64,000 nt of DNA from Betaproteobacteria bacterium HGW-Betaproteobacteria-1 (GCA_002842435.1 PHCX01000002.1:248001-312000), one strand, 5' to 3'. Shown: positions 21,424-32,040, numbered from the stretch's first letter. Numbers and translations: made by a program. Notes: generated by a model from the sequence alone, not told the origin.

Positions 21424-23142
21424 TTATTCGTTAGTGACCGCTTCAACTTCTGCAATGGAGGTCAGTCCCTGTTTTACTTTGAGCAAGCCTGATTGCCGCA
21501 GATCGCGGACACCCTCGAGTTGGGCCTGGTCGGCGATGTCGTGAGCGGTGCCGTTTTTCATAATGATGCGGCTCATGGCGTCACTCACCGGCATGACTTG
21601 ATAGATGCCGACACGACCCTTATAACCGCCGTTGCAAAGTTCGCAACCACCCTCCTTGGGTCCGTATAGGGTCCAGCTGCCATCCAGATCTTCTTCCTTG
21701 AAGCCGACCCCCAGCAATGCTTCCTTCGGTACATCCAGTGGCACCTTGCAGTTGGGACACAGTTTGCGTGCCAGCCGTTGCGCTGTGATGAGGGAAACCG
21801 CTGAGGCGATGTTGAATGGTGCAACCCCCATGTTCATGAGTCGGGTCAGTGTGGATGGTGCATCGTTGGTATGTAGCGTCGACAATACCATGTGACCGGT
21901 CGAAGCAGCCTTGATGGCCATATCCGCGGTTTCCAGATCGCGAATTTCCCCGATCATGATGATGTCCGGATCCTGACGCAGAAAGGATTTAAGTGCGGCG
22001 GCAAATGTCAGGCCCTGTTTGTCATTGACGTTAACCTGGTTGATGCCTGCCAGCGGGATTTCTGCCGGGTCTTCAGCAGTAGAGATGTTCACGCCGGGTT
22101 CATTGAGAATATTCAGGCAGGTGTAAAGCGAAACGGTTTTGCCTGAACCGGTAGGCCCGGTGACCAGTACCAGGCCATATGGACGACTTACGGCTGACAG
22201 CAGGGCTTCCTTCTGGTCTGCTTCATAGCCAAGAGCTTCAATTCCCAGTTTTGCACTGGACGGATCGAGAATACGCATGACGATCTTTTCACCGTGAATC
22301 AGCGGCAAAGTGCTGACACGAAAGTCAATGGTGCGGGTTTTCGATAGCACCAGTTTCATGCGACCATCCTGTGGAATCCGCTTCTCGGAAATATCCATGC
22401 TGGAAATGACCTTGATGCGGGAAGCCAGTTTTTCCTTGATGGCTAGTGGTGGCTGAGCAATTTCACGAAGTACACCGTCAACGCGGTAACGAATCCGGTA
22501 GAATTTTTCATAGGGCTCAAAGTGCAAATCCGAAGCGCCCATGTTGATGGCGTCAATCAGTATCTTCTGCAGATATTTAACGACCGGTGCATCGTCAATC
22601 TCGACCGATTGTGTCTCTTCCTGCGCCTGGTCGTCTCCTTCCAGATCTAGGTTGAAGTCTTCATCGACATCAATTGAACTCATGCTGGTGTCGCTGGCTT
22701 CAACGATTTTTGCAATCCATCGGGCCAGTTTGTCGTCTTCGACAACGACTGGTGACAAGGTCATGCCAGTCTGGAACTTCACATCATCCAGCACATGCAG
22801 ATTTGTGGGGTCGGATAGTGCGACGAACAGTGTGTTGCCGCGACCTTGCAATGCCATGACATGGCTGGATTGCATGAGTTTGACGTCTATCCCCTTTGGA
22901 GGAAGATAGTCGGAGTTGAGGGCATCAAGATCGAATATGGGAAAACCGAAAGCGTTTGCCGCAGTTTCCGCTACCTGTAATGCGCTAAGTTTCTTGCTGG
23001 AAATGAGTTGTTTTACGAAAGGAATTTGCTGCGTATTGGCTGATGACTGGATGGCATTTGCCTCATCATCTGACAGCAGCTTTTCTTGAACCAGCATGCG
23101 GGCAAGCCCGCCCAGTTTGATGGGTGAAATTGCTGTAGCCAT
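21424..23142 (-). CDS. pilB: Type IV pilus extension ATPase PilB
   Basis: PilB is the hexameric ATPase that drives pilus extension through PilC. The 572-residue protein has the N-terminal T2SSE domain (GLARMLVQEKLLSDDEANAI). The Walker A GPTGSGKT is near residue 330, followed by the Asp box, the Walker B DPDIIMIGEIRD and the His box STGHMVLSTLHT. The zinc-binding tetracysteine is split as LCPNCK and CELCNGGY. It precedes pilC on the same strand. The 307 bases upstream hold no gene and must include its promoter. A second, divergent PilB/GspE-type ATPase lies at 45.7-47.5 kb. Confidence 0.97.
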   Translation of the reverse strand: MATAISPIKLGGLARMLVQEKLLSDDEANAIQSSANTQQIPFVKQLISSKKLSALQVAETAANAFGFPIFDLDALNSDYLPPKGIDVKLMQSSHVMALQGRGNTLFVALSDPTNLHVLDDVKFQTGMTLSPVVVEDDKLARWIAKIVEASDTSMSSIDVDEDFNLDLEGDDQAQEETQSVEIDDAPVVKYLQKILIDAINMGASDLHFEPYEKFYRIRYRVDGVLREIAQPPLAIKEKLASRIKVISSMDISEKRIPQDGRMKLVLSKTRTIDFRVSTLPLIHGEKIVMRILDPSSAKLGIEALGYEADQKEALLSAVSRPYGLVLVTGPTGSGKTVSLYTCLNILNEPGVNISTAEDPAEIPLAGINQVNVNDKQGLTFAAALKSFLRQDPDIIMIGEIRDLETADMAIKAASTGHMVLSTLHTNDAPSTLTRLMNMGVAPFNIASAVSLITAQRLARKLCPNCKVPLDVPKEALLGVGFKEEDLDGSWTLYGPKEGGCELCNGGYKGRVGIYQVMPVSDAMSRIIMKNGTAHDIADQAQLEGVRDLRQSGLLKVKQGLTSIAEVEAVTNE

Positions 23143-23449
23143 TAGTTCCTGATTTCTTGGTTTTGTACTTGGTTAATCATTATTTCAAGTTTACTAAACC
23201 TGAGCCCCTGCGTGGATAATGCACGCTAGCTACTTGTTTGTAAAGAAGCAGTGCTCCTTCAGGTTTTGTAGTTGCGTGGCTACGGTTTGCCAATATCCGG
23301 TAAAAAAATCTTGACTTATTGAAATAACGCAAGTAAAAATCCGTTCAGGCGTTTTGATTCGAAGCAATTTTGGCTGGCGATTTTAGCTTAAGTTCTTGAA
23401 TTGAAAACTTTTGGGGCCGCCTCCTCTTGATTTGGTAAGGAAGTTTTAG
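23143..23449. other. Intergenic region between pilB and the cold-shock gene
   Basis: These 307 bases hold no credible gene on either strand. They contain the upstream region of pilB (minus) and, at 23311-23449, the promoter and about 104-base leader of the cold-shock gene (plus). The sequence is A+T-rich. I see no clear sigma-54 signature for pilB. Confidence 0.6.
23311..23339 (+). promoter_or_regulatory. Predicted sigma-70 promoter of the cold-shock gene
   Basis: TTGACT (23311-23316) and TAAAAA (23334-23339) are 17 bases apart. Transcription from near 23346 would give a 5' untranslated leader of about 104 bases, in keeping with the long leaders of cold-shock mRNAs. Confidence 0.6.
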
Positions 23450-23653
23450 ATGGCAACAGGTACAGTAAAGTGGTTCAATGATTCCAAAGGTTTTGGTTTT
23501 ATTACCCCGGATGATGGCGGCGACGATCTTTTCGCACATTTTTCCGCGATTGTGGAGTCGGGCTACAAGAGCCTCAAGGAAGGTCAGCGCGTGACATTTG
23601 ATGTCACCGAAGGCCCCAAGGGCAAACAAGCTTCTAATATTCAGAAGGCTTAA
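23450..23653 (+). CDS. Cold-shock domain protein (CspA family)
   Basis: This small single-stranded nucleic-acid binding protein acts as an RNA chaperone. The 67-residue product is a complete cold-shock domain with RNP1 (KGFGFI) and RNP2 (DLFAHF) and starts [19 protein letters not shown] lies 6 bases before the ATG. The gene stands alone with its own promoter, a leader of about 104 bases and a terminator. Which paralogue (CspA, CspD, CspE) it corresponds to cannot be decided, and it may be constitutive rather than cold-induced. Confidence 0.95.
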   Translation: MATGTVKWFNDSKGFGFITPDDGGDDLFAHFSAIVESGYKSLKEGQRVTFDVTEGPKGKQASNIQKA

Positions 23654-23679
23654 GCTTAAATCGCAGCACAGACTTTATT

Positions 23680-23705
23680 AAAACGGCCCATGTTAGGGCC
23701 GTTTT
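23680..23705. terminator. Bidirectional terminator between the cold-shock gene and icd
   Basis: The stem AAACGGCCC/GGGCCGTTT with a 6-base loop is flanked by A and T runs on both sides. It can serve the cold-shock gene on the plus strand and icd on the minus strand. Confidence 0.88.
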
Positions 23706-23720
23706 ATATTGTGTCGTCTG

Positions 23721-24962
23721 TTATTGCATGTGGTGGATGATTTCATCGCCGAATTGTGAGGTGCCGACTTGCGTGGCGCCTGACATTTGTGACGAGAAGT
23801 CCTGGGTCACATGTTTGGCGGAAATTGCTTTTGCCACACCTTGTATTACCAGGTCTGCCGCTTCCCCCCAGCCGAGATGACGTAACATCATTTCAGCCGA
23901 AAGTATCAGCGAGCAGGGGTTGGCAATGTCCTGCCCGGCAATCTTCGGCGCTGTGCCGTGTGTGGCTTCAAACATCGCGGTCGTGTCGGAAAGATTCGCG
24001 CCTGGGGCAATGCCAATACCACCAACCTGCGCCGCCAGGGCATCCGACATATAGTCTCCGTTCAGGTTGAGTGTGGCCACTACATCGTAATCCTGTGGAT
24101 GCAGCAGGATTTCCTGCAGGAAAGCATCCGCGATGCAGTCCTTGATAACGATGCCGTTCGGCAGTTTGCACCATGGCCCGCCGTTGATTTCCACAGCGCC
24201 GAATTCTTCCTTGGCGACCTCATAACCCCAGTTCTTGAATCCACCTTCAGTGAATTTCATGATGTTGCCTTTGTGCGCGATCGTTACCGATTTCCGGTTG
24301 TTGTCGATGGCGTACTGGATCGCCTTGCGCACCAGACGTTTGCTGCCGTCGACCGATACCGGTTTGATGCCGATGGCGGAAGATTCAGGGAAGCGGATTT
24401 TTTTGCGCACGCCCATGTCACTGAGGAAATTGATGACTTTTTTGACTTCGTCGCTGCCGGCTGCCCATTCGATGCCGGCATAGATGTCTTCCGTATTTTC
24501 ACGGAAGATCACCATATCGGTTTTTTCTGGATGTTTGACCGGGCTGGGCACGCCGGTAAAGTACTGCACGGGACGCAGGCAAACGTAGAGATCCAGTTCC
24601 TGGCGCAGTGTTACGTTCAGTGAGCGGATGCCACCGCCAACCGGTGTTGTGAGCGGCCCCTTGATCGAAATCACATAGTCTTTGACTGCCTGCATGGTTT
24701 CATCCGGCAACCATTCGTTGTCGCCGTAGACTTTAGTGGCTTTTTCGCCGGCATAGACTTCCATCCAGGAAATGGCGCGTTTGCCGCCGTAGGCTTTTTC
24801 TACTGCAGCATCGACCACCTTGATCATCGGTGGCGTGATATCGACACCGATTCCATCGCCCTCGATAAATGGGATAATCGGATGGTCAGGTACACTGAGT
24901 GAGTTGTCAGCGTTGATGCTGATTTTTTCGCCTTTTTTAGGCACGCTAATTTTTGAAGTCAT
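23721..24962 (-). CDS. icd: Isocitrate dehydrogenase (NADP-dependent)
   Basis: Icd oxidatively decarboxylates isocitrate to 2-oxoglutarate in the TCA cycle. I start it at the ATG at 24960-24962 ([20 protein letters not shown]), giving 413 residues, close to the ~416 of the E. coli type. The substrate loop [23 protein letters not shown] contains the serine that IDH kinase phosphorylates in E. coli. The metal-binding [26 protein letters not shown] is present, as is the C-terminal [13 protein letters not shown]. The upstream gene rluE is divergent and the two start codons are separated by only 15 bases. Confidence 0.97.
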   Translation of the reverse strand: MTSKISVPKKGEKISINADNSLSVPDHPIIPFIEGDGIGVDITPPMIKVVDAAVEKAYGGKRAISWMEVYAGEKATKVYGDNEWLPDETMQAVKDYVISIKGPLTTPVGGGIRSLNVTLRQELDLYVCLRPVQYFTGVPSPVKHPEKTDMVIFRENTEDIYAGIEWAAGSDEVKKVINFLSDMGVRKKIRFPESSAIGIKPVSVDGSKRLVRKAIQYAIDNNRKSVTIAHKGNIMKFTEGGFKNWGYEVAKEEFGAVEINGGPWCKLPNGIVIKDCIADAFLQEILLHPQDYDVVATLNLNGDYMSDALAAQVGGIGIAPGANLSDTTAMFEATHGTAPKIAGQDIANPCSLILSAEMMLRHLGWGEAADLVIQGVAKAISAKHVTQDFSSQMSGATQVGTSQFGDEIIHHMQ

Positions 24963-24977
24963 GGATTCATCCCGAAA

Positions 24978-25511
24978 ATGCTGATTCTGTTTAACAAGCC
25001 GTATGGTGTTGTTTGCCAATTCAGTGCGCATGAGCAGCACCCTACACTCAAGGACTACATTCCAATCGCGGATGTTTATGCGGCAGGCAGACTTGATACG
25101 GACAGTGAAGGTTTGCTTATTTTAACCGATGATGGGGCCTTGCAGCATCGTCTGTCTCATCCGAAACATAAAGAATTGAAGACTTATTGGGTGCAGGTCG
25201 AGGGCGAGCCTGATGAGCGCGCCTTGAAGGCACTCAGGACCGGGGTGGATCTGGGGGATTTTGTTACTAAACCTGCAGTCGTAAAGCTGATGCAGGAACC
25301 TGAGGGCTTATGGCCAAGGGTACCGCCGATTCGAGAGCGAAAGGCCATACCGACTTGCTGGTTGGAAATCAGGATTTCTGAAGGCAAGAATCGCCAGGTC
25401 AGGCGTATGACCGCCAAGGTTGGTTTTCCTACCCTACGCCTGATCCGCTACGCTATTGGATCACACACGCTGGATGGATTGTCTTTGGGAACGTGGAAAA
25501 AACTTGAATGA
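24978..25511 (+). CDS. rluE: 23S rRNA pseudouridine synthase, RluE type
   Basis: RsuA/RluE-family enzymes isomerise uridine to pseudouridine; RluE acts on U2457 of 23S rRNA. The 177-residue protein lacks an S4 domain and starts directly with [20 protein letters not shown]. The catalytic aspartate lies in [18 protein letters not shown]. The C-terminal [23 protein letters not shown] is typical of the family. It lies back to back with icd, which is a common neighbour of RluE in other proteobacteria. The glutamine-amidotransferase gene follows after 14 bases and may be cotranscribed. Confidence 0.92.
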   Translation: MLILFNKPYGVVCQFSAHEQHPTLKDYIPIADVYAAGRLDTDSEGLLILTDDGALQHRLSHPKHKELKTYWVQVEGEPDERALKALRTGVDLGDFVTKPAVVKLMQEPEGLWPRVPPIRERKAIPTCWLEIRISEGKNRQVRRMTAKVGFPTLRLIRYAIGSHTLDGLSLGTWKKLE

Positions 25512-25525
25512 GAATGGGGAGCTGA

Positions 25526-26233
25526 ATGAAGCCAGTCGTTATTTTTCGTCATGCACGGACAGAGGGCCCCGGATACTTGGGTACATTTCTGACGGCAAAA
25601 AGGATTCCATGGCAGCTAATATGTATAGATCAAGGCGAGGCTCTGCCTGAAAGCACCGAAGCCTATAGCGGCATGGTGTTGATGGGCGGCCCCATGAGCG
25701 TCAATGATGATTTGCCTTGGATCCAACCTTTGTTGGCATTGATTCGTGACGCAATGCAACGGGATACTCCCTTGCTCGGGCATTGCCTGGGAGGCCAGTT
25801 GATCAGCAAAGCCCTGGGTGCAACGGTGAGCGGGAACCCGGTCAAGGAAATCGGCTGGGGCGAAGTGAAGTTGACGCCTAGTGATGAGGCACATAAATGG
25901 TTTGGCAACCTGGAGAGGTTTGATGCTTTCCACTGGCATGGGGAAACCTTCGCCCTGCCGCAGGGAGCCGAACATTTGCTCTCAAGCCGGTATTGCCAGA
26001 ATCAGGCATACTCAATCGGCAAGCACCTGGCCTTTCAGTGTCATGTGGAAATGACAGTGGATATGGTCAAAGACTGGAGCGAAGCCGGAGCGGATGAGCT
26101 GAAGGCAGAGGTTGGCAATCCTGCCGTGCAAACAGCCGTAGAGATGCAGCGAAACCTGCAGCAGCGTGTCGCGCGGTTGAATGAGGTCTCGCATTTTGCC
26201 TATGAGCGCTGGATTCTGGGTTTGCGTACATAG
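25526..26233 (+). CDS. Class I glutamine amidotransferase family protein
   Basis: Stand-alone GATase1 proteins of this kind (the YfeJ / GMP-synthase-like group) hydrolyse glutamine or gamma-glutamyl compounds; the acceptor is unknown. The 235-residue protein has the nucleophile elbow GHCLGGQ with Cys87. FQCHVEMT supplies the catalytic His and Glu. The region VLMGGPMSVNDDLPWI is typical of the family. It starts 14 bases after rluE with a GGGGAG ribosome-binding site. It has no synthetase domain of its own, so it is not GuaA. Function unassigned. Confidence 0.87.
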   Translation: MKPVVIFRHARTEGPGYLGTFLTAKRIPWQLICIDQGEALPESTEAYSGMVLMGGPMSVNDDLPWIQPLLALIRDAMQRDTPLLGHCLGGQLISKALGATVSGNPVKEIGWGEVKLTPSDEAHKWFGNLERFDAFHWHGETFALPQGAEHLLSSRYCQNQAYSIGKHLAFQCHVEMTVDMVKDWSEAGADELKAEVGNPAVQTAVEMQRNLQQRVARLNEVSHFAYERWILGLRT

Positions 26234-26343
26234 CTGGAACGGCGATCTCTGACAGCAAAATCCTGTGCAGTCCAGGGAGCGGAGTCCAAGCAATGCTTAT
26301 GATAAAATCAACACATCAGAAACCATGACAAAAAGACCATTTC

Positions 26344-27429
26344 ATGTCCGGTAACACCATAGGTACTTTATTCACGCTCACCTCGTTTGGTGAATCTCAT
26401 GGCCCAGGTATCGGTGGCATTGTTGACGGCTGTCCGCCAGGGCTTGAATTGAATGAGGAGGACTTGCAGGCCGAGCTTGATCGACGCAAGCCGGGGACTT
26501 CCCGTCATGTCACCCAGCGCAAGGAGCCGGATACGGTGGAGATCCTGTCCGGCGTATTTGAGGGCAAGACCACGGGAGCACCTATCGGTTTTCTGATCCG
26601 CAATCAGGATCAGCGCAGCCAGGACTATGGCAAGATTGCAGAAACCTTCCGTCCCGGCCATGCCGATTACACCTACTGGCAGAAATACGGCATCCGTGAC
26701 TATCGTGGTGGTGGCCGTTCCAGTGCGCGCGAGACTGCAGTGAGGGTGGCGGCAGGTGCGATTGCCAAGAAGTGGCTGAAGCAGCGTTATGGTGTAGAGA
26801 TTCGTGGCTATATGAGCCAGCTGGGCGAGATTTCGATTCCCTTCCAGAGCTGGGATGCGGTCAACGAAAACCCGTTCTTCTCGCCGAATCGCGACATATT
26901 GCCGGAGCTGGAAGCCTATCTCGACAATATCCGCAACGAGCGCGATTCCGTCGGTGCCCGTATTTCCATCGTGGCGCAGGGTGTGTCTGTCGGTTGGGGT
27001 GAGCCTGTTTATGACAGGCTGGATGCCGAGATCGCTTACGCCATGATGAGTATCAATGCGGTGAAAGGCGTCGAGATCGGCGCCGGCTTTGCCAGCATCG
27101 CTCAGCGCGGTTCAGTGCACAGCGACGAAATGACTCCGGAAGGTTTTGTCACCAATCATGCCGGTGGTTTGCTCGGCGGTATCTCCACTGGGCAGGATAT
27201 TGAAGTGCAGATCGCCCTGAAACCGACGTCTAGCATCCCACAGGATCGCCGTTCCATAGACAAGCAGGGCAATGCCGTAACCATGGCGACCACAGGCCGT
27301 CATGATCCTTGCGTTGGCGTGCGTGCCACGCCAATCGCCGAGGCGATGCTGGCGCTGGTCCTGATCGATCATGCGCTGCGCCATCGCGCGCAGTGCGCTG
27401 ATGTTGTCTGTAATACGCCGAAGATTTGA
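26344..27429 (+). CDS. aroC: Chorismate synthase
   Basis: AroC makes chorismate from EPSP, the last step of the shikimate pathway, using reduced FMN. The 361-residue protein starts [20 protein letters not shown] and contains the signatures [35 protein letters not shown] and the C-terminal [29 protein letters not shown]-like -10 element lies 40 bases upstream, suggesting its own promoter. The MFS transporter gene follows after 47 bases on the same strand. Confidence 0.98.
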   Translation: MSGNTIGTLFTLTSFGESHGPGIGGIVDGCPPGLELNEEDLQAELDRRKPGTSRHVTQRKEPDTVEILSGVFEGKTTGAPIGFLIRNQDQRSQDYGKIAETFRPGHADYTYWQKYGIRDYRGGGRSSARETAVRVAAGAIAKKWLKQRYGVEIRGYMSQLGEISIPFQSWDAVNENPFFSPNRDILPELEAYLDNIRNERDSVGARISIVAQGVSVGWGEPVYDRLDAEIAYAMMSINAVKGVEIGAGFASIAQRGSVHSDEMTPEGFVTNHAGGLLGGISTGQDIEVQIALKPTSSIPQDRRSIDKQGNAVTMATTGRHDPCVGVRATPIAEAMLALVLIDHALRHRAQCADVVCNTPKI

Positions 27430-27476
27430 GCTGACGCGTTCCAACGTCAGCAGGCATCACCCTTAAAGTCGCCGAT

Positions 27477-28628
27477 ATGCAAAGATTCCCGTATTGGCGG
27501 CTTTCCAGTTTTTACTTCACCTATTACATGTTCGTTGGCGCGTTCGTGCCGTATTGGGGCTTGTACCTCAAATCCGTCAACTTTTCCTCGGTCGAGATCG
27601 GTGTTTTGCTCTCGCTGTTCCAGGTCAGCAGGATTTTTTCGCCTAGTTTTTGGGGTTGGCTGGCGGATAGAACCAATCGTCGTGTTGCCTGGATCAAGCT
27701 GACGGCTCTGCTGGGTCTGCTTGGCTATATTGGCGTGTTCTTCGGCACCAGCTTTGTCTGGCTGTTCTTTGTCATGGCAGCACTCAGTATTTTCACCAGT
27801 TCCACCCTGCCGCTGGCTGAAGCTGTCACCATGGCGCATATCGAGCCCGCCAATCAACCCTATGGGCGTATCCGTGTCTGGGGTTCGATCGGCTTTATCG
27901 TTGCCGTGCTTGGCTTGGGTCTGATGCTGGATTACGCCCGGATTGAAAGCCTGCTCTGGTGCCTTCTGCTGATCCAGGCCACGCTGTTCTTGCTCAGTTT
28001 CAAGATACCTGAACCTTACGTGCCATCGCACCATACCGACCACCTGCCTGTCTGGAAGATCGTTACCCGCCCCGAAGTGCTGTCGCTGTTGATAGGCAGT
28101 TGCCTGATGGTCAGTGCACATAGCGTCTATTACAGTTTTTTTTCAATTTTCCTGGAAGATCGCGGCTATAGTAAAACCTTGATCGGCGTTCTGTGGGCAG
28201 TGGGTGTCGTCTGCGAGATACTGATGTTTGTCGTCATGCCGAAACTGACAGCAAGGTTCAGCCTCAAGCAGATTTTGCTGATGAGCCTGATGCTGGCTGT
28301 GCTACGTTTTGCGATGATCGGATCGGGGGTGTCTTCACTGGCGATACTGCTGCTTGCCCAGACCTTGCATGCCGCGACTTTTGGCAGTTTTCATGTGGCC
28401 TCTGTAGCCATTGTGCATCAGTACTTCAAGGGTAAGCACCAGGCCAAGGGGCAGGCAATATACAGCAGTGTGGGCTATGGTTTGGGCGGGACCATCGGCG
28501 GCATTTCCGGCGGCTATGCATTGCAGTACCTGGGCGGCGAGACCACTTTCATGCTGACAGCCATCTATCCGCTGATCGGTTTTCTGGTGGTTGCGTTCTG
28601 GCTCAAAAGTAGCCATGCTGGTCGCTAA
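27477..28628 (+). CDS. Major facilitator superfamily transporter, HcaT/PPP-like
   Basis: This is a 12-helix inner-membrane carrier by hydropathy. The 383-residue protein starts MQRFPYWRLSSFYFTYYMFVGAFVPYWGLYLK, a form typical of the MFS group that includes HcaT (phenylpropionate) and nucleoside:H+ symporters. The loop 2-3 motif appears as GWLADRTNRR. The middle helices contain GRIRVWGSIGFIVAVLGLG, and the C-terminal half GYGLGGTIGGISGGY. The substrate cannot be inferred, since the neighbours aroC and an aspartic protease give no catabolic context. Confidence 0.87.
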   Translation: MQRFPYWRLSSFYFTYYMFVGAFVPYWGLYLKSVNFSSVEIGVLLSLFQVSRIFSPSFWGWLADRTNRRVAWIKLTALLGLLGYIGVFFGTSFVWLFFVMAALSIFTSSTLPLAEAVTMAHIEPANQPYGRIRVWGSIGFIVAVLGLGLMLDYARIESLLWCLLLIQATLFLLSFKIPEPYVPSHHTDHLPVWKIVTRPEVLSLLIGSCLMVSAHSVYYSFFSIFLEDRGYSKTLIGVLWAVGVVCEILMFVVMPKLTARFSLKQILLMSLMLAVLRFAMIGSGVSSLAILLLAQTLHAATFGSFHVASVAIVHQYFKGKHQAKGQAIYSSVGYGLGGTIGGISGGYALQYLGGETTFMLTAIYPLIGFLVVAFWLKSSHAGR

Positions 28629-28650
28629 TCTGACTTTTTGAAAAATCCGG

Positions 28651-29301
28651 ATGCGAACTTTCTTTTACGTTCTTGCGCTTTACCTTGCATGGGCTTTCCA
28701 GTCTGCGCATGCTGACACGCAGGTTAATGTGGTGGGTCTTTTTACGGGTAAGGCCGTGCTGGTGATCAATAACGGCAAGCCCCAAACACTTTCCGTCGGG
28801 CAAGTCTCGGCAGAGGGGGTCAAGCTCATTTCCGCGAATAGTCAAAGCGCCGTGCTGGAAATTGAGGGCAAGCGTCGTGAACTGATGATGGGGCAAGGTG
28901 TGGCGGTGGGCGGCAGCACGAAATCCCAGCCAGCCAGCGTGACGCTTTATGCCAATTCAGCCGGACACCATCTGGCGGAGGGTCAGATCAATGGTGTGCC
29001 ACTCAAATTCATCGTTGATACAGGCGCCACCTCAATTGCCATGAACAGCGCCGATGCCAGGAAAGCGGGGATTGACTACAAAAAGGGTGAGCAGGTGCCG
29101 GTACATACGGCAAGTGGCAATGTGGCAGCTTATCGGGTGGTTATTAATACGCTTAAGATCGGCGCTGTCGTGTTGCATCAGGTGGAAGGTGTCGTGCTTG
29201 AAGGTAATTCACCGGCGGTTGTGCTGCTTGGCATGAGCGCACTGAGCAGGCTGGAAATGAAACGTGAGGGCATCGCCCTCACGCTGATTAAGAAATACTG
29301 A
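28651..29301 (+). CDS. Exported retropepsin-like aspartic protease (clan AA)
   Basis: Bacterial retroviral-type aspartic proteases are single-domain enzymes that probably act as dimers in the periplasm. The 216-residue product has a signal peptide (MRTFFYVLALYLAWAFQSAHA), then a domain of about 75 residues with GLFTGKAVLVINNGKPQTL. The protease domain follows, with the active-site FIVDTGATSIAMN (Asp123) and the later hydrophobic-Gly motif VVLLGMSALSRL. It fits the family annotated as TIGR02281-type aspartic proteases. It is 22 bases after the MFS gene and converges on folE2 with only 4 bases between the stops. Confidence 0.88.
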   Translation: MRTFFYVLALYLAWAFQSAHADTQVNVVGLFTGKAVLVINNGKPQTLSVGQVSAEGVKLISANSQSAVLEIEGKRRELMMGQGVAVGGSTKSQPASVTLYANSAGHHLAEGQINGVPLKFIVDTGATSIAMNSADARKAGIDYKKGEQVPVHTASGNVAAYRVVINTLKIGAVVLHQVEGVVLEGNSPAVVLLGMSALSRLEMKREGIALTLIKKY

Positions 29302-29305
29302 GGAT

Positions 29306-30112
29306 TTATGCAGACTTGCGCTTGTCGCGCTCTATTAGTGCATATGCGGAATGATTGTGTATCGACTCGAAGTTCTCAGACTCTACGATGTAAGCATCGA
29401 TTCTTGGTTCGGCGTTCAGCTGCGCCGCTACATCGCGCACCATGTCCTCGACGAATTTCGGATTGTCATAAGCACGTTCCGTGACGAACTTCTCGTCCGG
29501 GCGTTTGAGCAAACCGTAAAGCTGGCAAGAGGCCTGTTCTTCAACCAGCGAAATAATATCCTCGACCCAGATGAAATCATTGATACGGGCGGTGACGGTT
29601 ACATGTGAGCGCTGATTGTGTGCACCATAGTCCGAGATTTTCTTGGAGCAAGGGCAAAGGCTGGTGACAGGCACCAACACCTTGACCGTAATGTAGAAGT
29701 CACCATTCCGGATTTCACCGATGAAAGTTACTTCGTAGTCCAGCAGGCTCTGTACGCCGGAAATTGGCGCGGCCTTGTTGACGAAGTAGGGGAAGGTCAT
29801 CTCGACGTGGCCGGATTCAGCTTCTAGGCGCTTCACCATCTCACGCAATATGGTCTCGAAGGATTCAATCGAAATTTCACGCTCATTCATGTTGAGAATC
29901 TCAACAAAGCGCGACATGTGCGTACCCTTGAAATTGTGTGGCAGGTGTACGTACATGTTGAACATGGCGACTGTGTGCTGCACGCCGCCAGTCTTGTCCT
30001 TGACCTTGACCGGGTGGCGGATGGATTTGATGCCGACCTTGTCTATCGCAAGATGGCGGGTATCGGGGGTGTTCTGTACATCCTCGATGGATGGGGCGGT
30101 GGGTTGATTCAT
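29306..30112 (-). CDS. folE2: GTP cyclohydrolase FolE2 (type IB)
   Basis: FolE2 converts GTP to dihydroneopterin triphosphate, the first step of folate and queuosine synthesis, and tolerates other metals when zinc is scarce. The 268-residue product has the FolE2 signatures [27 protein letters not shown] and [20 protein letters not shown] with the catalytic cysteine. It follows dxs by 45 bases on the same strand, so it may be the last gene of xseB-ispA-dxs-folE2. I looked for a Zur-like palindrome upstream and did not find one, so zinc regulation is not supported by the sequence. Confidence 0.96.
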   Translation of the reverse strand: MNQPTAPSIEDVQNTPDTRHLAIDKVGIKSIRHPVKVKDKTGGVQHTVAMFNMYVHLPHNFKGTHMSRFVEILNMNEREISIESFETILREMVKRLEAESGHVEMTFPYFVNKAAPISGVQSLLDYEVTFIGEIRNGDFYITVKVLVPVTSLCPCSKKISDYGAHNQRSHVTVTARINDFIWVEDIISLVEEQASCQLYGLLKRPDEKFVTERAYDNPKFVEDMVRDVAAQLNAEPRIDAYIVESENFESIHNHSAYALIERDKRKSA

Positions 30113-30157
30113 GAGCTTCTCGTCTCGATGGGGCTACTCAGATAATACTTGAGTATA

Positions 30158-32002
30158 TCACTGGGTTAATTTTTTCTCAATGGAGGCAATAATGCCTTCG
30201 GAATTCAGACCGCAGTTGGCCAGCATGGTTTCATGCACGCCATGTTCGATGAAGGTGTCCGGCAGGCCCAGGCACAAGGTTTCAACAGTCATGTTCATGT
30301 CTTGCAAGGCCTCCATGACTGCGGCTCCAGCGCCACCGCCGATGGCATTTTCCTCTATGGTTACAATCAGTTCATGTCTGTTGGCCAGATCCTTGATCAA
30401 GTCAAGATCCAGAGGTTTGACAAAGCGCATGTCGGCAATTGTGGCATCCAGTGATTCTGCCGCCTGCAGGGCCGGAGATACCATGCTGCCGAAGGCCAGG
30501 ATGGCAACTTTCTTGCCTTCGCGTCGTATCAGGCCGCGGCCCAAAGGCAGTGCCGACATCTCCTCTGCGATGGCAACGCCGGCGCCGCTGCCGCGCGGAT
30601 AACGCACGGCACTGGGTCCAGTGTGCTGATAGGCGGTGTATAGCATCTGGCGGCATTCGTTTTCGTCGCTGGGTGCCATCACGACCATGTTTGGAATGCA
30701 GCGCAGATAACTCAGGTCGAAACTGCCGGCATGTGTAGGGCCGTCTGCGCCAACCAGTCCGGCGCGGTCGATGGCAAAGACGACCGGCAGGTTCTGCAGT
30801 GCGATGTCGTGAATCAACTGGTCATACGCGCGTTGCAGGAAGGTGGAGTAGATGGCTACTATTGGCTTCAGTCCGTCACAGGCCATGCCGGCAGCGAAAG
30901 TCAGTGCGTGCTGTTCGGCGATGCCGACGTCGAAGAAGCGCTCCGGGTATTTCTCTGCAAAATCATTGAGGCCGGAACCATCGCACATTGCCGGCGTAAT
31001 ACCGACCAGCCGCTGATCCTGACCGGCCATGTCCACCAGCCATTCGCTGAATACCTGGGTGTAGGTTTTCTTGCTGCTGGCGCCGACCGAGTCGCCATTA
31101 CTCGGATCGAACTTGCCGACCCCGTGATATTTGCCCGGATTGTCTTCGGCCGGCTGGTAACCGTGACCTTTCTGCGTCACCACATGCAGGAATTGCGGCC
31201 CCTTCAGTTGGCGGATATTGTGCAGTGTGGCGACCAGCGTATCAAGATCATGGCCATCGATCGGGCCGATGTAATTGAAGCCGAATTCCTCGAACAGTGT
31301 GCCCGGCGTCATCATGCCCTTCACATGCTCTTCCGCGCGCTTGGCGAACTCAAGAACTGGCGGCATCGTCCGCAGCACTTTTTCACCGGAGCGCCACATG
31401 CGGTCATAAAGCTTGCCGGACAGCAGTCTGGCAAGGTAATTGTTGAGGGCGCCGACATTGGGCGAGATCGACATGTCGTTGTCGTTGAGGATGACCAGCA
31501 GGTTGGCATCCATCGCCCCTGCATTGTTCAATGCCTCGAATGCCATGCCGGCAGTCATCGCGCCATCACCGATGATGGCCACAGCACGACGTTCCAGTCC
31601 CTGCTGCTGGGCGGCGACTGCCATGCCCAGCGCGGCCGAGATGGAAGTGCTGGAGTGGCCGGTGCCGAAGGTGTCATATTCGCTTTCGCTGCGGCGCGGG
31701 AAGCCGGCAATGCCACTTGGTTTGCGCAGGGTGTTCATGGCCTCGCGTCTGCCCGTCAGTATCTTGTGCGGATAGGTCTGGTGGCCCACATCCCACACAA
31801 GCCTGTCATCCGGGGTGTCATAGACATAATGCAGCGCGATGGTCAGCTCTACCACGCCCAAGTTGGAAGATAGGTGGCCGCCGGTCTGGGCAACGCTTTC
31901 GATCAGAAAGGCGCGTAGCTGTCTTGCCAATTCAGGCAGTTGCTTGCGTTCCAGCTTTCTCAATTGCTCGGGAGAGTCGATGGTTTCCAGTAATGCGTAC
32001 AT
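30158..32002 (-). CDS. dxs: 1-deoxy-D-xylulose-5-phosphate synthase
   Basis: Dxs condenses pyruvate and glyceraldehyde 3-phosphate using thiamine diphosphate, the entry step of the MEP isoprenoid pathway. Its product also feeds vitamin B6 and thiamine. The 614-residue protein has [19 protein letters not shown], the ThDP motif [18 protein letters not shown] ... [12 protein letters not shown], the catalytic glutamate region [17 protein letters not shown] and the transketolase C-terminal domain. It is 38 bases after ispA, a very common order (xseB-ispA-dxs). pdxA, which depends on Dxs product for pyridoxal synthesis, is at about 9 kb. Confidence 0.98.
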   Translation of the reverse strand: MYALLETIDSPEQLRKLERKQLPELARQLRAFLIESVAQTGGHLSSNLGVVELTIALHYVYDTPDDRLVWDVGHQTYPHKILTGRREAMNTLRKPSGIAGFPRRSESEYDTFGTGHSSTSISAALGMAVAAQQQGLERRAVAIIGDGAMTAGMAFEALNNAGAMDANLLVILNDNDMSISPNVGALNNYLARLLSGKLYDRMWRSGEKVLRTMPPVLEFAKRAEEHVKGMMTPGTLFEEFGFNYIGPIDGHDLDTLVATLHNIRQLKGPQFLHVVTQKGHGYQPAEDNPGKYHGVGKFDPSNGDSVGASSKKTYTQVFSEWLVDMAGQDQRLVGITPAMCDGSGLNDFAEKYPERFFDVGIAEQHALTFAAGMACDGLKPIVAIYSTFLQRAYDQLIHDIALQNLPVVFAIDRAGLVGADGPTHAGSFDLSYLRCIPNMVVMAPSDENECRQMLYTAYQHTGPSAVRYPRGSGAGVAIAEEMSALPLGRGLIRREGKKVAILAFGSMVSPALQAAESLDATIADMRFVKPLDLDLIKDLANRHELIVTIEENAIGGGAGAAVMEALQDMNMTVETLCLGLPDTFIEHGVHETMLANCGLNSEGIIASIEKKLTQ

Positions 32003-32040
32003 ATACGAGTCGGCAGAAAAATTCCGGTTGATGGGTGAGC

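Noticed and set aside
24963-25040. N-terminal extension of icd
   Set aside because: The 26 extra codons overlap rluE, match nothing in Icd and would make the protein longer than the family. The ATG at 24962 starts the normal N-terminus.
30731-31873. 380-codon open frame on the plus strand
   Set aside because: It is fully antisense to dxs and reflects the base composition of that gene. It has no signature or ribosome-binding site of its own.
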